A DNA stretch of 64,000 bases from Cliona cf. orientalis (Eukaryota > Porifera > Demospongiae > Clionaida > Clionaidae): NCBI GenBank assembly GCA_963930775.1, contig OZ005696.1, positions 9,478,980 through 9,542,979 of the forward strand, read 5' to 3'. The notes under the pieces are model-generated. The model saw only the letters and a program-made list of their open reading frames with translations, searched no databases and was not told the DNA's origin. Both the position numbers and the translations under genes were made by a program. Position 1 is the stretch's first letter. Every line of letters begins with the position of its first letter. Shown piece by piece: positions 14,668 to 24,900 of this stretch.

Positions 14668-16372
14668 GAGGGAGAGAGAGAGAGAGGGAGATCAAGAGAG
14701 TGGAGTCCATCAAACGCTTGTGGATATCGTGAGAAACCGTACCTTGAAGTTGTATGAGTATGCTAGTGGCAGTGTAGGCTGGGGACCACATTCTGTATCG
14801 CTGTGTGTTTTTAGGCGGGCCCTCCCTGGCTCTGCCCCCTCGCTGCTGCTGCTCCGAGTAAACCTGGAGGAAGTCCAGCCCCACCCTCCCGTTGGTCACA
14901 CAGGGGTGCTCGATACGACTCAACATCATCACAGTCGGCGGGGACCTATGCGTGGTGACACAAAATGAAAAAAAATTATACATTGATGAAAAGATTTAGC
15001 AGTAATACATGGAATCTCTTAATTTTTTATTATTGCAAAATGTGTCTATTCTATTTGTGAGTTTTCATAGTGATATAAGCTCAAATAGTGACCCGATTGA
15101 AAATGACGTTTCATTAGTGTTCCTCTACACTATGGTGTACAAACTAATGTCCGTCAGTTGTTACAAACTTTCAAAAAAACACTGTTGTTATCCCATTAAT
15201 TATTCGCTTCCTTCACTGCTAATCACTTCCACCCCTCGTTTACAACAAGTACAAAACCAAGTGTGCAAACATGAACCCCAAAAGCGACCAATGGGACGAC
15301 ACGTTGGTAATTAACGGACCACACTGGACTGTGACTCAACAGCAACTAACAAACCACACCTCAGCACTAATACAAGGCTACATGTACATGGGCAGCATAA
15401 TATTATAATAAATGATTAATTTTATTATATTATTATTATATTTGTACAACTTGACATCCCCGCTGAAAGCTCGTTGGTCCAAGTCAGCATGGTAATTAAG
15501 TAAACGTATTAATATAAAATTTAATGTACACAAAATTCCGGACAATTTGGCACAGTACCAAGAATGCGCTCTCTTTTTGAATATACAGGTGCCAACATGC
15601 AGCTTAACGACAGACAACAAATTGTAGTTAACAGGTATGAGATTCCCTGGATTTCTGACCCAATACATACAAACAGGCAGGAATAAAAACTACCATGTGT
15701 ACATCAATGCCAGTATATAGAATTTCTGACGCAATACCCAGCCACTTGTATTTGCACTGTCAGCACTCCACTAACTTGCTGCACATGTAGCTAGGCTATC
15801 ATACCTGGGATGGTCTGATGCAAAGGAGATTGAGAAGTGGAACACGCCCCCCTCATAGGGGGTACCCTGGGGGCCGGCCAAATTTCCATGCCACTTGGTG
15901 AAATCTTGAGAGAGGGGGGCCACAGATATTCCCTGCAGTGGACTGAGAGATCATTAATTTTATTAATGATATTTTACTTCATTTGCATGTACTTTCTATT
16001 TAGTACACACCCACCCCACCCCCATAAATCTCAGAATTATCCTTACTTGTTCCTTATTTCAACATACTCCTTGAATAAACGCTGCAAAGTGGATAAACAA
16101 TATTCTAAACGGGATTTGTTTATTTGAGTGAATCAGTGTGTTGGCTTTTAATATACCTTCATAAAGGTGGACTCTTTGGAAAGGTCCACACTGTCAAGTG
16201 CCGACAGTGACAGGTCACTGAGGGACGAAGTGTCAGAGTCTGCACGTTGGTCTACAAGCTTCGAGCTGAAGGAGCTGAACCGCGATCCCCCACCTCTCCC
16301 ACTCGCTCCCCCTCTCCCTCTCCCTCTTCCTCCACCTCTTCCTCTCCCTCTCCCTCTCCCTCTACTCCACAT
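4632..16372 (-). CDS. Cysteine-less UBC-like / leucine-rich-repeat / RRM fusion protein
   Basis: A 32-exon model; exon lengths sum to 4,050 nt (1,349 aa plus stop) with every junction in phase. Exon 1 (16157-16372) is an RG/GRG-rich head. Exons 15805-15932, 14743-14945 and 14516-14628 form an E2/UBC fold with WHGNL.GP, TPYEGGVFHF, PPTV, HPC..NGRV and WSPAY motifs. The residue at the catalytic Cys position is Gly (NGRVGLDFL), with a long insertion before WSPA. A CSSCRH motif follows (14368-14430), then an unnamed region (14062-14189, 13121-13236, 12435-12576, 10431-10596, 8884-9128, 8720-8798, 8587-8645, 8386-8519, 8201-8319, 8026-8136, 7816-7965). Leucine-rich repeats run through about 5281-7722. 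The last three exons (5021-5179, 4830-4958, 4632-4778) carry an RRM with RNP2-like VYVSPL and RNP1-like ANYALVEF. It may be a ubiquitin-binding or scaffold protein with an RNA link; catalysis looks unlikely. It is divergent from the CIDE-N gene. Confidence 0.85.
9129..10430. other. Intron of the UBC/LRR/RRM gene, no gene seen
   Basis: About 1.3 kb between exons 10431-10596 and 8884-9128. A GA/poly-G tract at about 9152-9182 lies just upstream (in the sense direction) of the 3' splice site. The rest is AT-rich or short tandem CCA/CACC-like sequence with no supported coding exon on either strand. Confidence 0.6.
10597..12434. other. Intron of the UBC/LRR/RRM gene, no gene seen
   Basis: About 1.8 kb. 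It contains a GA-rich microsatellite at about 10615-10715 against the 3' splice site and a poly-C run near 12018-12039. Open frames here are low-complexity or lack splice and codon support. Confidence 0.6.
12577..15804. other. Large introns around the UBC exons
   Basis: Introns at 12577-13120, 13237-14061 and 14946-15804 separate the small exons of the UBC and middle regions. They hold GA tracts (12595-12680, 14631-14690), a poly-G run near 13623-13645 and AT-rich sequence. The stretch 13935-13980 resembles one end of the inverted-repeat element at 22306-22424. No independent gene was recognised. Confidence 0.5.
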
Positions 16373-16548
16373 GATGGTTGCCGAAGAGGATATTTAAGGT
16401 ATGCGCATGCGCGATATGCGCTAATTAGATTAGACGCGCGCGCGCCGGTGACTAGATCAGAATCTTTTTGATAAAAAGTGCTTGCAAGAAGTGCAAGAAG
16501 CAGAAACAGCTGCTGTGGTTTTTAGTAATCGTTGGGGTAGCGTTCGTC
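16373..16548. promoter_or_regulatory. 176-bp bidirectional promoter with an NRF1-type palindrome
   Basis: The ATG of the UBC/LRR/RRM gene (minus, 16372) and the ATG of the CIDE-N gene (plus, 16549) are 176 bases apart. TGCGCATGCGCG at about 16402-16413 is a near-perfect match to the NRF1 consensus, followed by a GCGC-rich stretch (16413-16448). A divergent, housekeeping-type promoter is the simplest reading. Binding is inferred from sequence only. Confidence 0.7.
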
Positions 16549-19500
16549 ATGTCATCGACGATAATTCCGCTGAAGATTTACTTCCCAAAGCGCGGGTTTC
16601 AGATAGGCGTCGCCGCTAAGAGTCTTCAACACCTTCGCGACACTTTACAGGCCAAAATGGGTCTCTCGAGTTCGTTCAAGTTGACTCTAGACGACGGGAC
16701 TATCGTTTGCGACCCTGAGTATTTCAAGCTGCTCGAGCGTCAGACTAAACTGAACGTGATTGAAGCCGCTTTATTGTCCAAAAAGACCACTGCAAATGGT
16801 GAGTGAAACGTGTAAATTTTTTTGGTGATAATTTTTTTTTAATTACTCTCTTGCACCTTTTAGCTACAGAAGCGACTGTGGCACGGAAGAGAATGTCGCC
16901 TAGTACTCCTACTGAAGCGAGCAAACGGGCCAGACTCTCGCCAGAAAGTCGAGACGGAGACCAGAAGGACCTCAACACGAATCAGAACAATAGTCAGCTC
17001 CTCTCCAAAATATGCATTTCTAGTGTAGCAGGCAATGTGCCAATGTCAGTATCACCTAAGCCTGCTAGTGAACATCCTAGGCCATCCACAGCTGTGCAGC
17101 AACCAAGACAGCTGCAGAATATAGCACCACAGCCGCAGAATATAGTACCACAGCCGCAGGCACAGCCTATTTCTCCACCTCCTCAGCTGCAGTGCACACA
17201 AACTCAAACTATTATTAGATCGCCCCCTCCTGCTCAGCAGGTGCAAAATGGTCAATTATCTCAGCAGCAGTTGCACCGAAAGCCAGCCGCCGCCGCTCCA
17301 AGGCCAGGGCCGATAATGCTTTCACAACATCCTCATCCTCAGATTCAGCCATCTATTCCTTCTCCAATGATTCTTACCCGACCTCGGGGTCCATCCTACC
17401 CCCACCAGATTATTTTCCCTTCCAATCAACCTCACGCTTTCCCTGGACACCCCCCTATGCCTCTAACTGCCCCTCCAATTATGACACCGTCTACCATCCA
17501 ATGGATACCACATGGAACCGGAAGATATCCTCCTCCTCAAGGCGTAATACCTCCTTCCTATCAACAAGGCCCTCGAGTACTATACCCCCATCCAGTTCCA
17601 ATATCCCCTCCTCCCCACCCAGATATACTTGCGTACCAACCTGGACCACCACAGCAGCCAACTCAAGAGCGCATCTGTCAAATGCAAGTGGAACGGCAGA
17701 TGAAGACTGTGATTCGAATGACCCCTCCTCCCAATCCTTCTCAGACGCCCCTTCCACGGCCAGTGCAGCCTCAAATCAGACCCGCTCCAGTAGTACCCCA
17801 GACTCAACCATTGGCAGTTATTCAGTCACCTGTTCGGGGGCCAAATTATCCAGTGCAAGTGCAGGTCCAGCCAGCACTGCGTCCGTCGACTACCTTGCCA
17901 GATGGTACCCATATCGTACAGCAAGTGGTCGAGTTACTGCGAGCACCCGAGCCTACACTAATACCATCGACCCCACCAGCACTGCTCAAAGTCATCAGCT
18001 CAAAACTACCAACGGACTCCAGACATACATCGTCTACTCCTAATCCTCCTCCTTCCACTGATCTTTCTAACTCCACTGATGCTTCTGGTCTTTCTGCTCC
18101 CGCTCGTGTCTCTGATCATTCAGAACCTGCCAGTATACAAGGTAGGCAAGTTACACCCGCAGAGGATACAGACTGTGAAGATGAGCATGCTTTGCAGATT
18201 GTTATAGGTGAATCAGAAAAATTGCCACAGCCATCGACACCACCGCCTCCTCCTCCTCCCGCTCCACGATTATCGTCTAGCCCTTGTGCATTGTCTAGCC
18301 CTCAGTCTCGAGCATCGTCCAGCCCTTGTAGTTCTCCAGTAGTGGCTGCAACGCAAAAGTCTCGCAAACCAACGGAGTTGAACTTGCTCTCAACGCAAAT
18401 AGACGATGGCTACTGTAGTGCTACCGCGTCATCTCTAGGCTCTGCGGACGATGTGAAACGTGCTTTACCTTTTGCCAGCTTTGACGATTATATTCCTCTG
18501 CACAATTGCTACGCTGACAGCAAAGAAGACAAGCAGGATAGTGATGGTGAGTTGTTTTGTTTAAATTTAATTCTTGTTGATTATTGATTATTATGTTCTT
18601 TTATTATCTTATCTACAGCTATTGAGTCCACGGTCCCACAAGACAAGTGTGAAATAACAAATCCTAAAGTAAGATAATTGCATCATCATGTGACACGAAT
18701 AATAATATTATTTAAAGTAACACCTGCGGAATTCCGAACAGCATTAAGTAATTTGTTTGAACAGGATGACAGAACAGATGAACATGAACAACAGGATGTG
18801 AATACCCAGACAACATCGAGTGCAGGTATATATTATGGATGAATTCATTTTTAATATCAATAAGTAGAAATTACTCCATATTGCAGATTTTGAGGATAAG
18901 ACACTAGTAGTTGAAATCCCTATCAAAATTGTCGATGGTCAAATCTACTACAATAACAACGGTGTGCTGGTTAAGGAAGAGCCTGGTGTGGGACGGCAAG
19001 AAGTTAAGGTAGAGTCTGATCTGGGACGGCAAGACGTTCAGGAAGAAGAGACTGATCTGGGACGGGAAGAGATCATTTTTCTCGACTCAGAAGCAGATGA
19101 CAATGACTCCGATGTTTGTCCCCTGGACCAATATATCAATCAAGGTACCCCTAGTAACAGTTTCCATCTCAGTCTAGATGAGGAGACCAGTGAAATGGAC
19201 ACTGATGTTGAAAGTGACAGAACTGTTGAGAGCAGGGGTGATATTGATGAGAAGCAGGTAGTAGTTGCAGATCATGGTGGTGAAGTGCCAGTAGTCACTA
19301 CTCCACTGGACTGCACTGTTGCCTTCAAATGTGTGTCCGACTTAATGGATATAATCGGCTCAAAAGATAAGCAAAATGCTGACAGCAATATCGAAAGTCG
19401 AGCTCGGGCCACATCAGCACTTTGTAATAATGACACGACTTTCCATTTCGATGGTGAAGGTAGTACTTGTATAGTTGAAGAAAGTGTGCTCCTAGATAGC

Positions 19501-19680
19501 TCCAATCTCCACGATGAAGGATTGTTATCGGATGAGCTAGTCATGGGGAATGAAGTGGTGGTTTCGTTAGAAGGCTCCTCGCAGCAAGCCTTTGACTACA
19601 TGGACAGCAGTGAACTGATCTCCAACCTCCTACTACATAGCTGTCTACCTCAAAACGGACGGCCTGTATCCTTGTCATAA
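16549..19680 (+). CDS. CIDE-N domain protein with a long disordered Pro-rich and acidic body
   Basis: Five exons (16549-16798, 16864-18546, 18619-18668, 18765-18825, 18887-19680) join in phase to 2,838 nt (945 aa). The ATG at 16549 is used because the in-frame upstream codon at 16468 is TTG. Residues about 5-75 match the CIDE-N (CAD/ICAD) fold: PLKIYFP, GVAAKSLQHL and DDGTIVCDPEYF. In known families this domain mediates head-to-tail assembly in DNA-fragmentation and lipid-droplet proteins. No nuclease, ICAD or CIDE-C domain follows. Instead there is a long Pro/Gln/Ser-rich segment and an acidic C-terminal third. Near residue 700 lie three GRQEV/GRQDV/GREEI repeats with possible SUMO acceptor sites (LVKEEP, EVKVES) and a SUMO-interaction-like EIIFLDSEADD. 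Function is unknown; a nuclear adaptor or regulator is a guess. Confidence 0.82.
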
Positions 19681-20029
19681 TTATTATTAATCATTGCAGG
19701 GAATGTGCAGTTATGCTATTTATGTTGTACACAATTACCCTCACCCACTGGTACCATTTGTATTATTTATTGCATCATCCTCATTAACAAATCAACACCA
19801 CAATTTTAAATGATTCAATATTTATTACTACTCAACACCAAGATCTATTACAGTACTTTGTTGCAGCCCTAACTTGGGGGTACTGGGTCTATATACAAGG
19901 TAGACATACAAGTTTACAAATGAATCGATTAAGTACTTATAGTGCTACGATAAACAGAAGCCACAAACTAATGTGTGATAATGGCTTTGGCACCAGCCTA
20001 GTCAGGCCAGCTGCTTCAGATCCATGGGC
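19681..20029. other. Convergent 3' spacer between the CIDE-N gene and TPP1
   Basis: AT-rich spacer between two converging stop codons. It holds minus-strand AATAAA signals at 19821-19826 and 19766-19771. No gene seen. Confidence 0.6.
19821..19826 (-). terminator. Likely poly(A) signal of TPP1
   Basis: TTTATT on the plus strand (AATAAA on minus), about 204 bases beyond the TPP1 stop. A second candidate is at 19766-19771. Confidence 0.45.
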
Positions 20030-21640
20030 TCAGATAAGGGACTTGAGTAGACCAAAGTTAGGACTACCCCATCCAGAGGCAGGGTCCCAACCCTTGACTG
20101 CTTCAAATCCTTTGCACAAAAAGCCATTTCCATTAGACCCCTCTGTGATGTCGAAGAACCCTTGTCCCATCAGTGTCTGATAGAGCAAGGGGTTGAGGAA
20201 GCCGAGCGTCTTCTGTCCCTTGTTCAATCTAATGTCGTTAAGACTGGACACGATGCCAGCGAAAGTTGGAGCCGAACAACTTGTACCATCAACAGGAACA
20301 CTTGCACCATCGTCTATGATAACAAAATCAGTGGCAAAGGCACTCACATCAGGGTAAGCTCGGCCATTCTTGTTGAACTTAGAGGTGCTAGGCGCATTTC
20401 CACTCTTGAGATAAGCCTCCACCACTTCTTTTTGGTAGTCGGGCATTGGGAAGACTTTTGAAAATCCACCTCCACCAGAAGACCATACTCGAGTAAGGCT
20501 CGTTGTACCACCGACCGCTGTGATGTAGGGACTACTAGCTGGCCAGTTGGGGGTGTACTTACTCCTCTTGCATGCTACACCACTGTCACCACTAGCAAAG
20601 AGCACCGTGCGGCCAGACACACCAAATTTCATGAATTCTGTGTCCATTCGCTGAATGTAACTGTCATCGATACTACTCTCCACATCTCCATAGCTAGCTG
20701 AGTGGACCCACGGGGATGAGGTGTCATTGACTTGGCCCAATATCCACGAGAGGAAGTCCTCCTGCTTACCGTTGGAGTAGGTGGAGATGGAGACGAACCA
20801 CGTGCTCACGCCTCTTCCCGTCGCACTGATGTACTGCACATCGAGATTAGCCTCTGCTCCAGGGTCATCTGGAACATTCTTTCCAACCTCTCGGGCGATT
20901 GGCTTCACAGGCAGCTTGTAGTGCTTCTGAAACTTTTCAAGGTCAGTAGGGTCGTAGTATTGCTTCAAGAATGCAGCGACGGCTTGGGAATTATCTGCGC
21001 TTGTCGAAACATACCCTGAAGTGTTGTAATCTTTGGCGATCGTCTCAGGAGTTGTGCCCAATAGATCTGTGTTGTTGATAGGTTTTCGCTTTATTGGGTG
21101 ACTGATAGGCTCAGGAAATGAGCTGACACCAGAAACGAAGTCAATGTGACCTTCTAGGGCTGTTGGCAGTGTGTAAGAAGGTGATGTAATCGTCGTGAGC
21201 TCGGGATACTCTGCGTGTTGGTAGTGGTAGAAATTGGTCGAAAACAGCTGCTCTGCAGCAGCTATGGGCATATCGACAACAGCAAAATCCCTCCCAAGTG
21301 TGAAACGGACTTCATTTTCAGGAATATTGACAGACCCTAGTACACCAATGAGGGTGTGTACTGACTCTGGTCGACCTTGTACATGTTCTGCAATTTCATC
21401 GAAGTTCATGTAGTTGGTGTATTCGGGGGAGTCTGGGTAGGAAACGGCCTTTAGCTTGTCCTCCAGCCACTTCACATTGGTCTGCTTGATAGCAAAGGTG
21501 ATGGGAATCCTTTCATCATGGGAAGCTTCAGCTATTTCGTACCAGCCTTTTGGCGCGCCCTCGAGACGTCCGTGGACTCCGCCAGAGATCGAAAGAAGAA
21601 CAGCGGCCAGGCACACAGAGAACACGGATAGACACTTCAT
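20030..21640 (-). CDS. TPP1: Tripeptidyl-peptidase 1 (sedolisin, peptidase family S53), intronless
   Basis: Single 536-aa open frame. The ATG at 21640 is preferred over the upstream in-frame ATG at 21736 because it starts directly at a signal peptide (MKCLSVFSVCLAAVLLSISG). The layout is that of TPP1: signal, inhibitory prodomain (about residues 25-190), then an S53 catalytic domain. Motifs include EANLDVQY (catalytic Glu and Asp), ASGDSGVAC (oxyanion Asp), DGTSCSAPTFAG (catalytic Ser), and C-terminal FDITEGSNG and DPASGWGSPNFG for the calcium site. Family members are lysosomal serine-carboxyl peptidases that remove N-terminal tripeptides. No intron is present, although every neighbour has several, which suggests a retrocopy or lineage-specific intron loss. 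Length is close to human TPP1 (563 aa). Confidence 0.95.
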   Translation of the reverse strand: MKCLSVFSVCLAAVLLSISGGVHGRLEGAPKGWYEIAEASHDERIPITFAIKQTNVKWLEDKLKAVSYPDSPEYTNYMNFDEIAEHVQGRPESVHTLIGVLGSVNIPENEVRFTLGRDFAVVDMPIAAAEQLFSTNFYHYQHAEYPELTTITSPSYTLPTALEGHIDFVSGVSSFPEPISHPIKRKPINNTDLLGTTPETIAKDYNTSGYVSTSADNSQAVAAFLKQYYDPTDLEKFQKHYKLPVKPIAREVGKNVPDDPGAEANLDVQYISATGRGVSTWFVSISTYSNGKQEDFLSWILGQVNDTSSPWVHSASYGDVESSIDDSYIQRMDTEFMKFGVSGRTVLFASGDSGVACKRSKYTPNWPASSPYITAVGGTTSLTRVWSSGGGGFSKVFPMPDYQKEVVEAYLKSGNAPSTSKFNKNGRAYPDVSAFATDFVIIDDGASVPVDGTSCSAPTFAGIVSSLNDIRLNKGQKTLGFLNPLLYQTLMGQGFFDITEGSNGNGFLCKGFEAVKGWDPASGWGSPNFGLLKSLI

Positions 21641-21973
21641 CTCGAATGGGGATCGTACGATCTGACGTTGCTGCGTGTAGGATAAACAGCTATGAAGGGA
21701 ATTGCCATCACATGTTCTGTGGGAGAAGCCAGTCAAGCCACCTGGGAATCAACCGCGCATGCGTAGAATGCAATCAGTAGGCCAAATGTCAAGTCGTGAC
21801 AATATCGAGAGGAATGAGACACTGAAAGTTGCAATTGAACAAGATTCCATGCAACACGTATGTATATATGATTTATATTGACACAAAGTAAAGTTATTTT
21901 TAATCATTAATAATATTATTATAATAATTTTATGACATTGTGTGATCATAAATACGCAAGTCATGATAATAGA
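21641..21973. promoter_or_regulatory. TPP1 upstream region / CDK11 3' flank
   Basis: Spacer between two minus-strand genes. CGCGCATGCGTA at about 21754-21765 is an NRF1-like palindrome placed about 115 bases upstream of the TPP1 start. The rest is AT-rich. No coding exon seen. Confidence 0.45.
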
Positions 21974-24900
21974 TCAAAATTTCAGGTTGAATCCAGGTCC
22001 ATCTTCAGCAAACTATAATATAGTAGTATAGGGGAGAGAATGATAATGTTATAATAGTCAGCAAATGGCTAATAATAGGGAACCCCTGGTTATTATTAGT
22101 AACAGTTGGTGTATATACCTGGAAGGCTCCACCCTCGGGTGGCGTAGGGCTCTTTGCCTTCTTCCTGTGTCCCATCTCACTCTTGGCCGGCCAGGTGTTG
22201 AACATGGAGGGAGGGATGGGCATTGGAGGCTCCTGTGTGGGACAGAGCAAATTATGGCTATGGACATGAGCCTAGATCAAATTTTTTTTTTCCTATACCT
22301 ATGCATACCGTAGATCTGGAAATTTTAGTGTAAAGAACTCCTTACCGCATTTTCGTAAGATTAATTTTCGTAGCCACCATTGACTACGATAATATTTTTA
22401 CAACGAAAATTTCCAGATTTACGCACACAGTCATCATAATAATAATATTATACCTTGAAGTAAGGGTGTTCCAGAGCATCCTTGGCAGTGATTCTCTTCT
22501 TTGGGTCGTAAGTGAGGAATCTGTTGAGCAAATCGAATCCGTTTTGTGTGATAAGCGAAGGAGGGAACTTCTTCCGCAAATGATTATAGGGTTGGTTAGT
22601 AAAGGTCACCTGCACAAAAAACAACAAAAACGATTATCATTATATATAGTACATTGATTTATTATCTTAGTTGTGTACCTTTTTGACAGTAGGAAGTTCA
22701 TTATAACCATTCCATATCTGTTCATTGGGAGTTCCTAGGAGCTATAATGTAAGTTATTTTTATTATAATGATTATTTTGAAGTATATTATGTGCATATTT
22801 TACCTTAAAGATCTGGTTGAGTTGATCAATCTCTCCTTTTCCTTGAAAGAGAGGTTTCTGAAGCATCATCTCTGCAAAGATACAGCCCACTGACCACATG
22901 TCCACTGGTGTGGAATACTCCTAAACAATGACAATAAAATGCTCAAAATTATTATATTTTTTCCCTTCTAATAAAACTGACCGGAGCTCCTAGTAGGAGT
23001 TCTGGGGACCTGTACCACAGCGTCACGACAATCGGTGTGTATTTTCTCAAGGGAGAACCATACTCACGAGCCAAGCCAAAATCTGCCACCTGTAGGAGTC
23101 ACACAAGACACAAGAAGTGTAGACTGGATATAATTATGATTATTATTATTACAAGAATCAGTGCAAACCTTGAGTATGGCCTGGTGGCTGACTAGCAGAT
23201 TGGAGGCCTTCAAATCTCTGTGAATGATCCAGTTGTCATGGAGATGATGCACCGCCCTCAGCAGCTGAATCATTAGAGTCTTAACTTCACCTACAAGCCA
23301 TCAACATAAAAAATTTAATAGTAATAGTAACTGTGGAGAATACGTACAAAGCTTATGCTAGTGTTCTCACCCTGAAGGAATGGCTGCTTCATTGTCTCCA
23401 TTAGCTCCTTGAGATCGTGCTCAACGTATTCAAACACAATGTAGATACGATCAAGGTTCTTCCCCAGTACAATTTCCTGCAAAGGGGGAAGTAGCCAGGG
23501 TTTGTTTCAAAGGGGGGACCAAGGGGGGGGGGGGGGCTTCTGTACCCCCTCCCTTATAAATTATATAGGGTTGCCCCTATTAATGTTTTTGCACTAGTAG
23601 GGGGTATGTCCCCTCTCAGGGAAATAAACACTGGTAGAAATTTGTCACTACTGAATTGTTAGCTCACTCGAACTCCAACGATATTTGGGTGTTTGGCCTT
23701 CAATAACATGTCAATCTCTCTCAGAGATGTGATGGGAAATCCTTCTTTCTCGTTCTCCAGCTTCAGACGTTTCAGAGCAAACACCTTCCCTGCATAGAGC
23801 CAACAATTATGTACTCTTGATGAATTCTCTCTCTCTTTCCCTCTCCCTCTCCCTCTCAGTGCCAACTGACCTGTTTTCTTATCCTTGGCCCTGTGAACCA
23901 CACCATATGTCCCCTCCTCTATCTTGTTAAGATAGTCATAGTTTTCCTCGACACTCCTACAGCCCATGAGAGCCGGCAGGTAGCAAGGCAGCTCCTTCTC
24001 TGGAGTTGGAGACCTCTCTACCTCTCCCAGCTCCTTAGATAGCTGCACTGATAAATCACCTAAAGTTGGGGAAAAAAACAATAAAATCATTAGGATCACT
24101 ATAGTAGCAGTAGCACACCACACAGAAATAATTAATGTGGAAATGCTAAACATTATTATTAATCTGCACAAATTTGATTACGAAATAAGACAACCAGTAG
24201 CAATGTAAATGTACCGTATAGCCGGAAATAAATTTGGCGGTTCGGTACAGGATCACCATACATATACATGTATATGCGAGTAGGAAATTTTGGTGGATTT
24301 TAATTTGGCGGTTGTAATATAGACCACCAAACCGCCAAATTTAATTCCCTGCCAAATTTTCCGGCTATATGGTATTATATTTTTTTAATAACAGAACCTA
24401 CTTTCTTTGTCTCCCACTCCTTCCTCACTCTCCTCTCCCCCCTCAGGCGGCCCGTGGGCCAACTCATCCTCACTGTGCTCCTCTTCTGACATGACAGTGT
24501 CGTGGTAGCCACTGTAGCCCCCTCCCCCTCGAGGAGGGCCCAGCGAGGAAGATGAAGGAGGTGATCTCCTCTTTTTTGATGGCCTCCTCTCATCCTCACT
24601 CTCACTCTCTGGGTCACTGTCAAACTTGGACTTCATCTTGTGTGGTGGATGGGTCTCTCTCTCAGGTGCTGGTGATGGCGAGTGGATTTCGCCTATATTT
24701 AGAAATATGCAAAAGTGGATTCTATGAAAAGGAAATGTGGATATAATATGTACCGTCTGAACTGTTCTCCTTTTCTGAGCTCGATTCATCATCCTTGGAG
24801 CCGTGACTGGCCCCTCCTTCTCCCTCGCTCTCCCCTTCACTTATCTCTCCAGAGGAAGATGATGACCCACTCTCAATGTCTCTGATGAGGTCTTCAATCT

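Noticed and set aside
16468-16548. N-terminal extension of the CIDE-N protein with a hydrophobic stretch
   Set aside because: The frame starts at a TTG, not an ATG; the first ATG at 16549 begins directly at the CIDE-N domain.
17501-18043. 180-codon plus-strand frame rich in Ser and Thr
   Set aside because: It is an out-of-frame shadow of the Pro-rich exon of the CIDE-N gene, whose frame is fixed by splice phase.
21641-21736. 32-residue N-terminal extension of TPP1 from an upstream ATG
   Set aside because: The signal peptide starts at the internal ATG (21640), which matches the usual TPP1 N-terminus; the extension is polar and overlaps the likely promoter.
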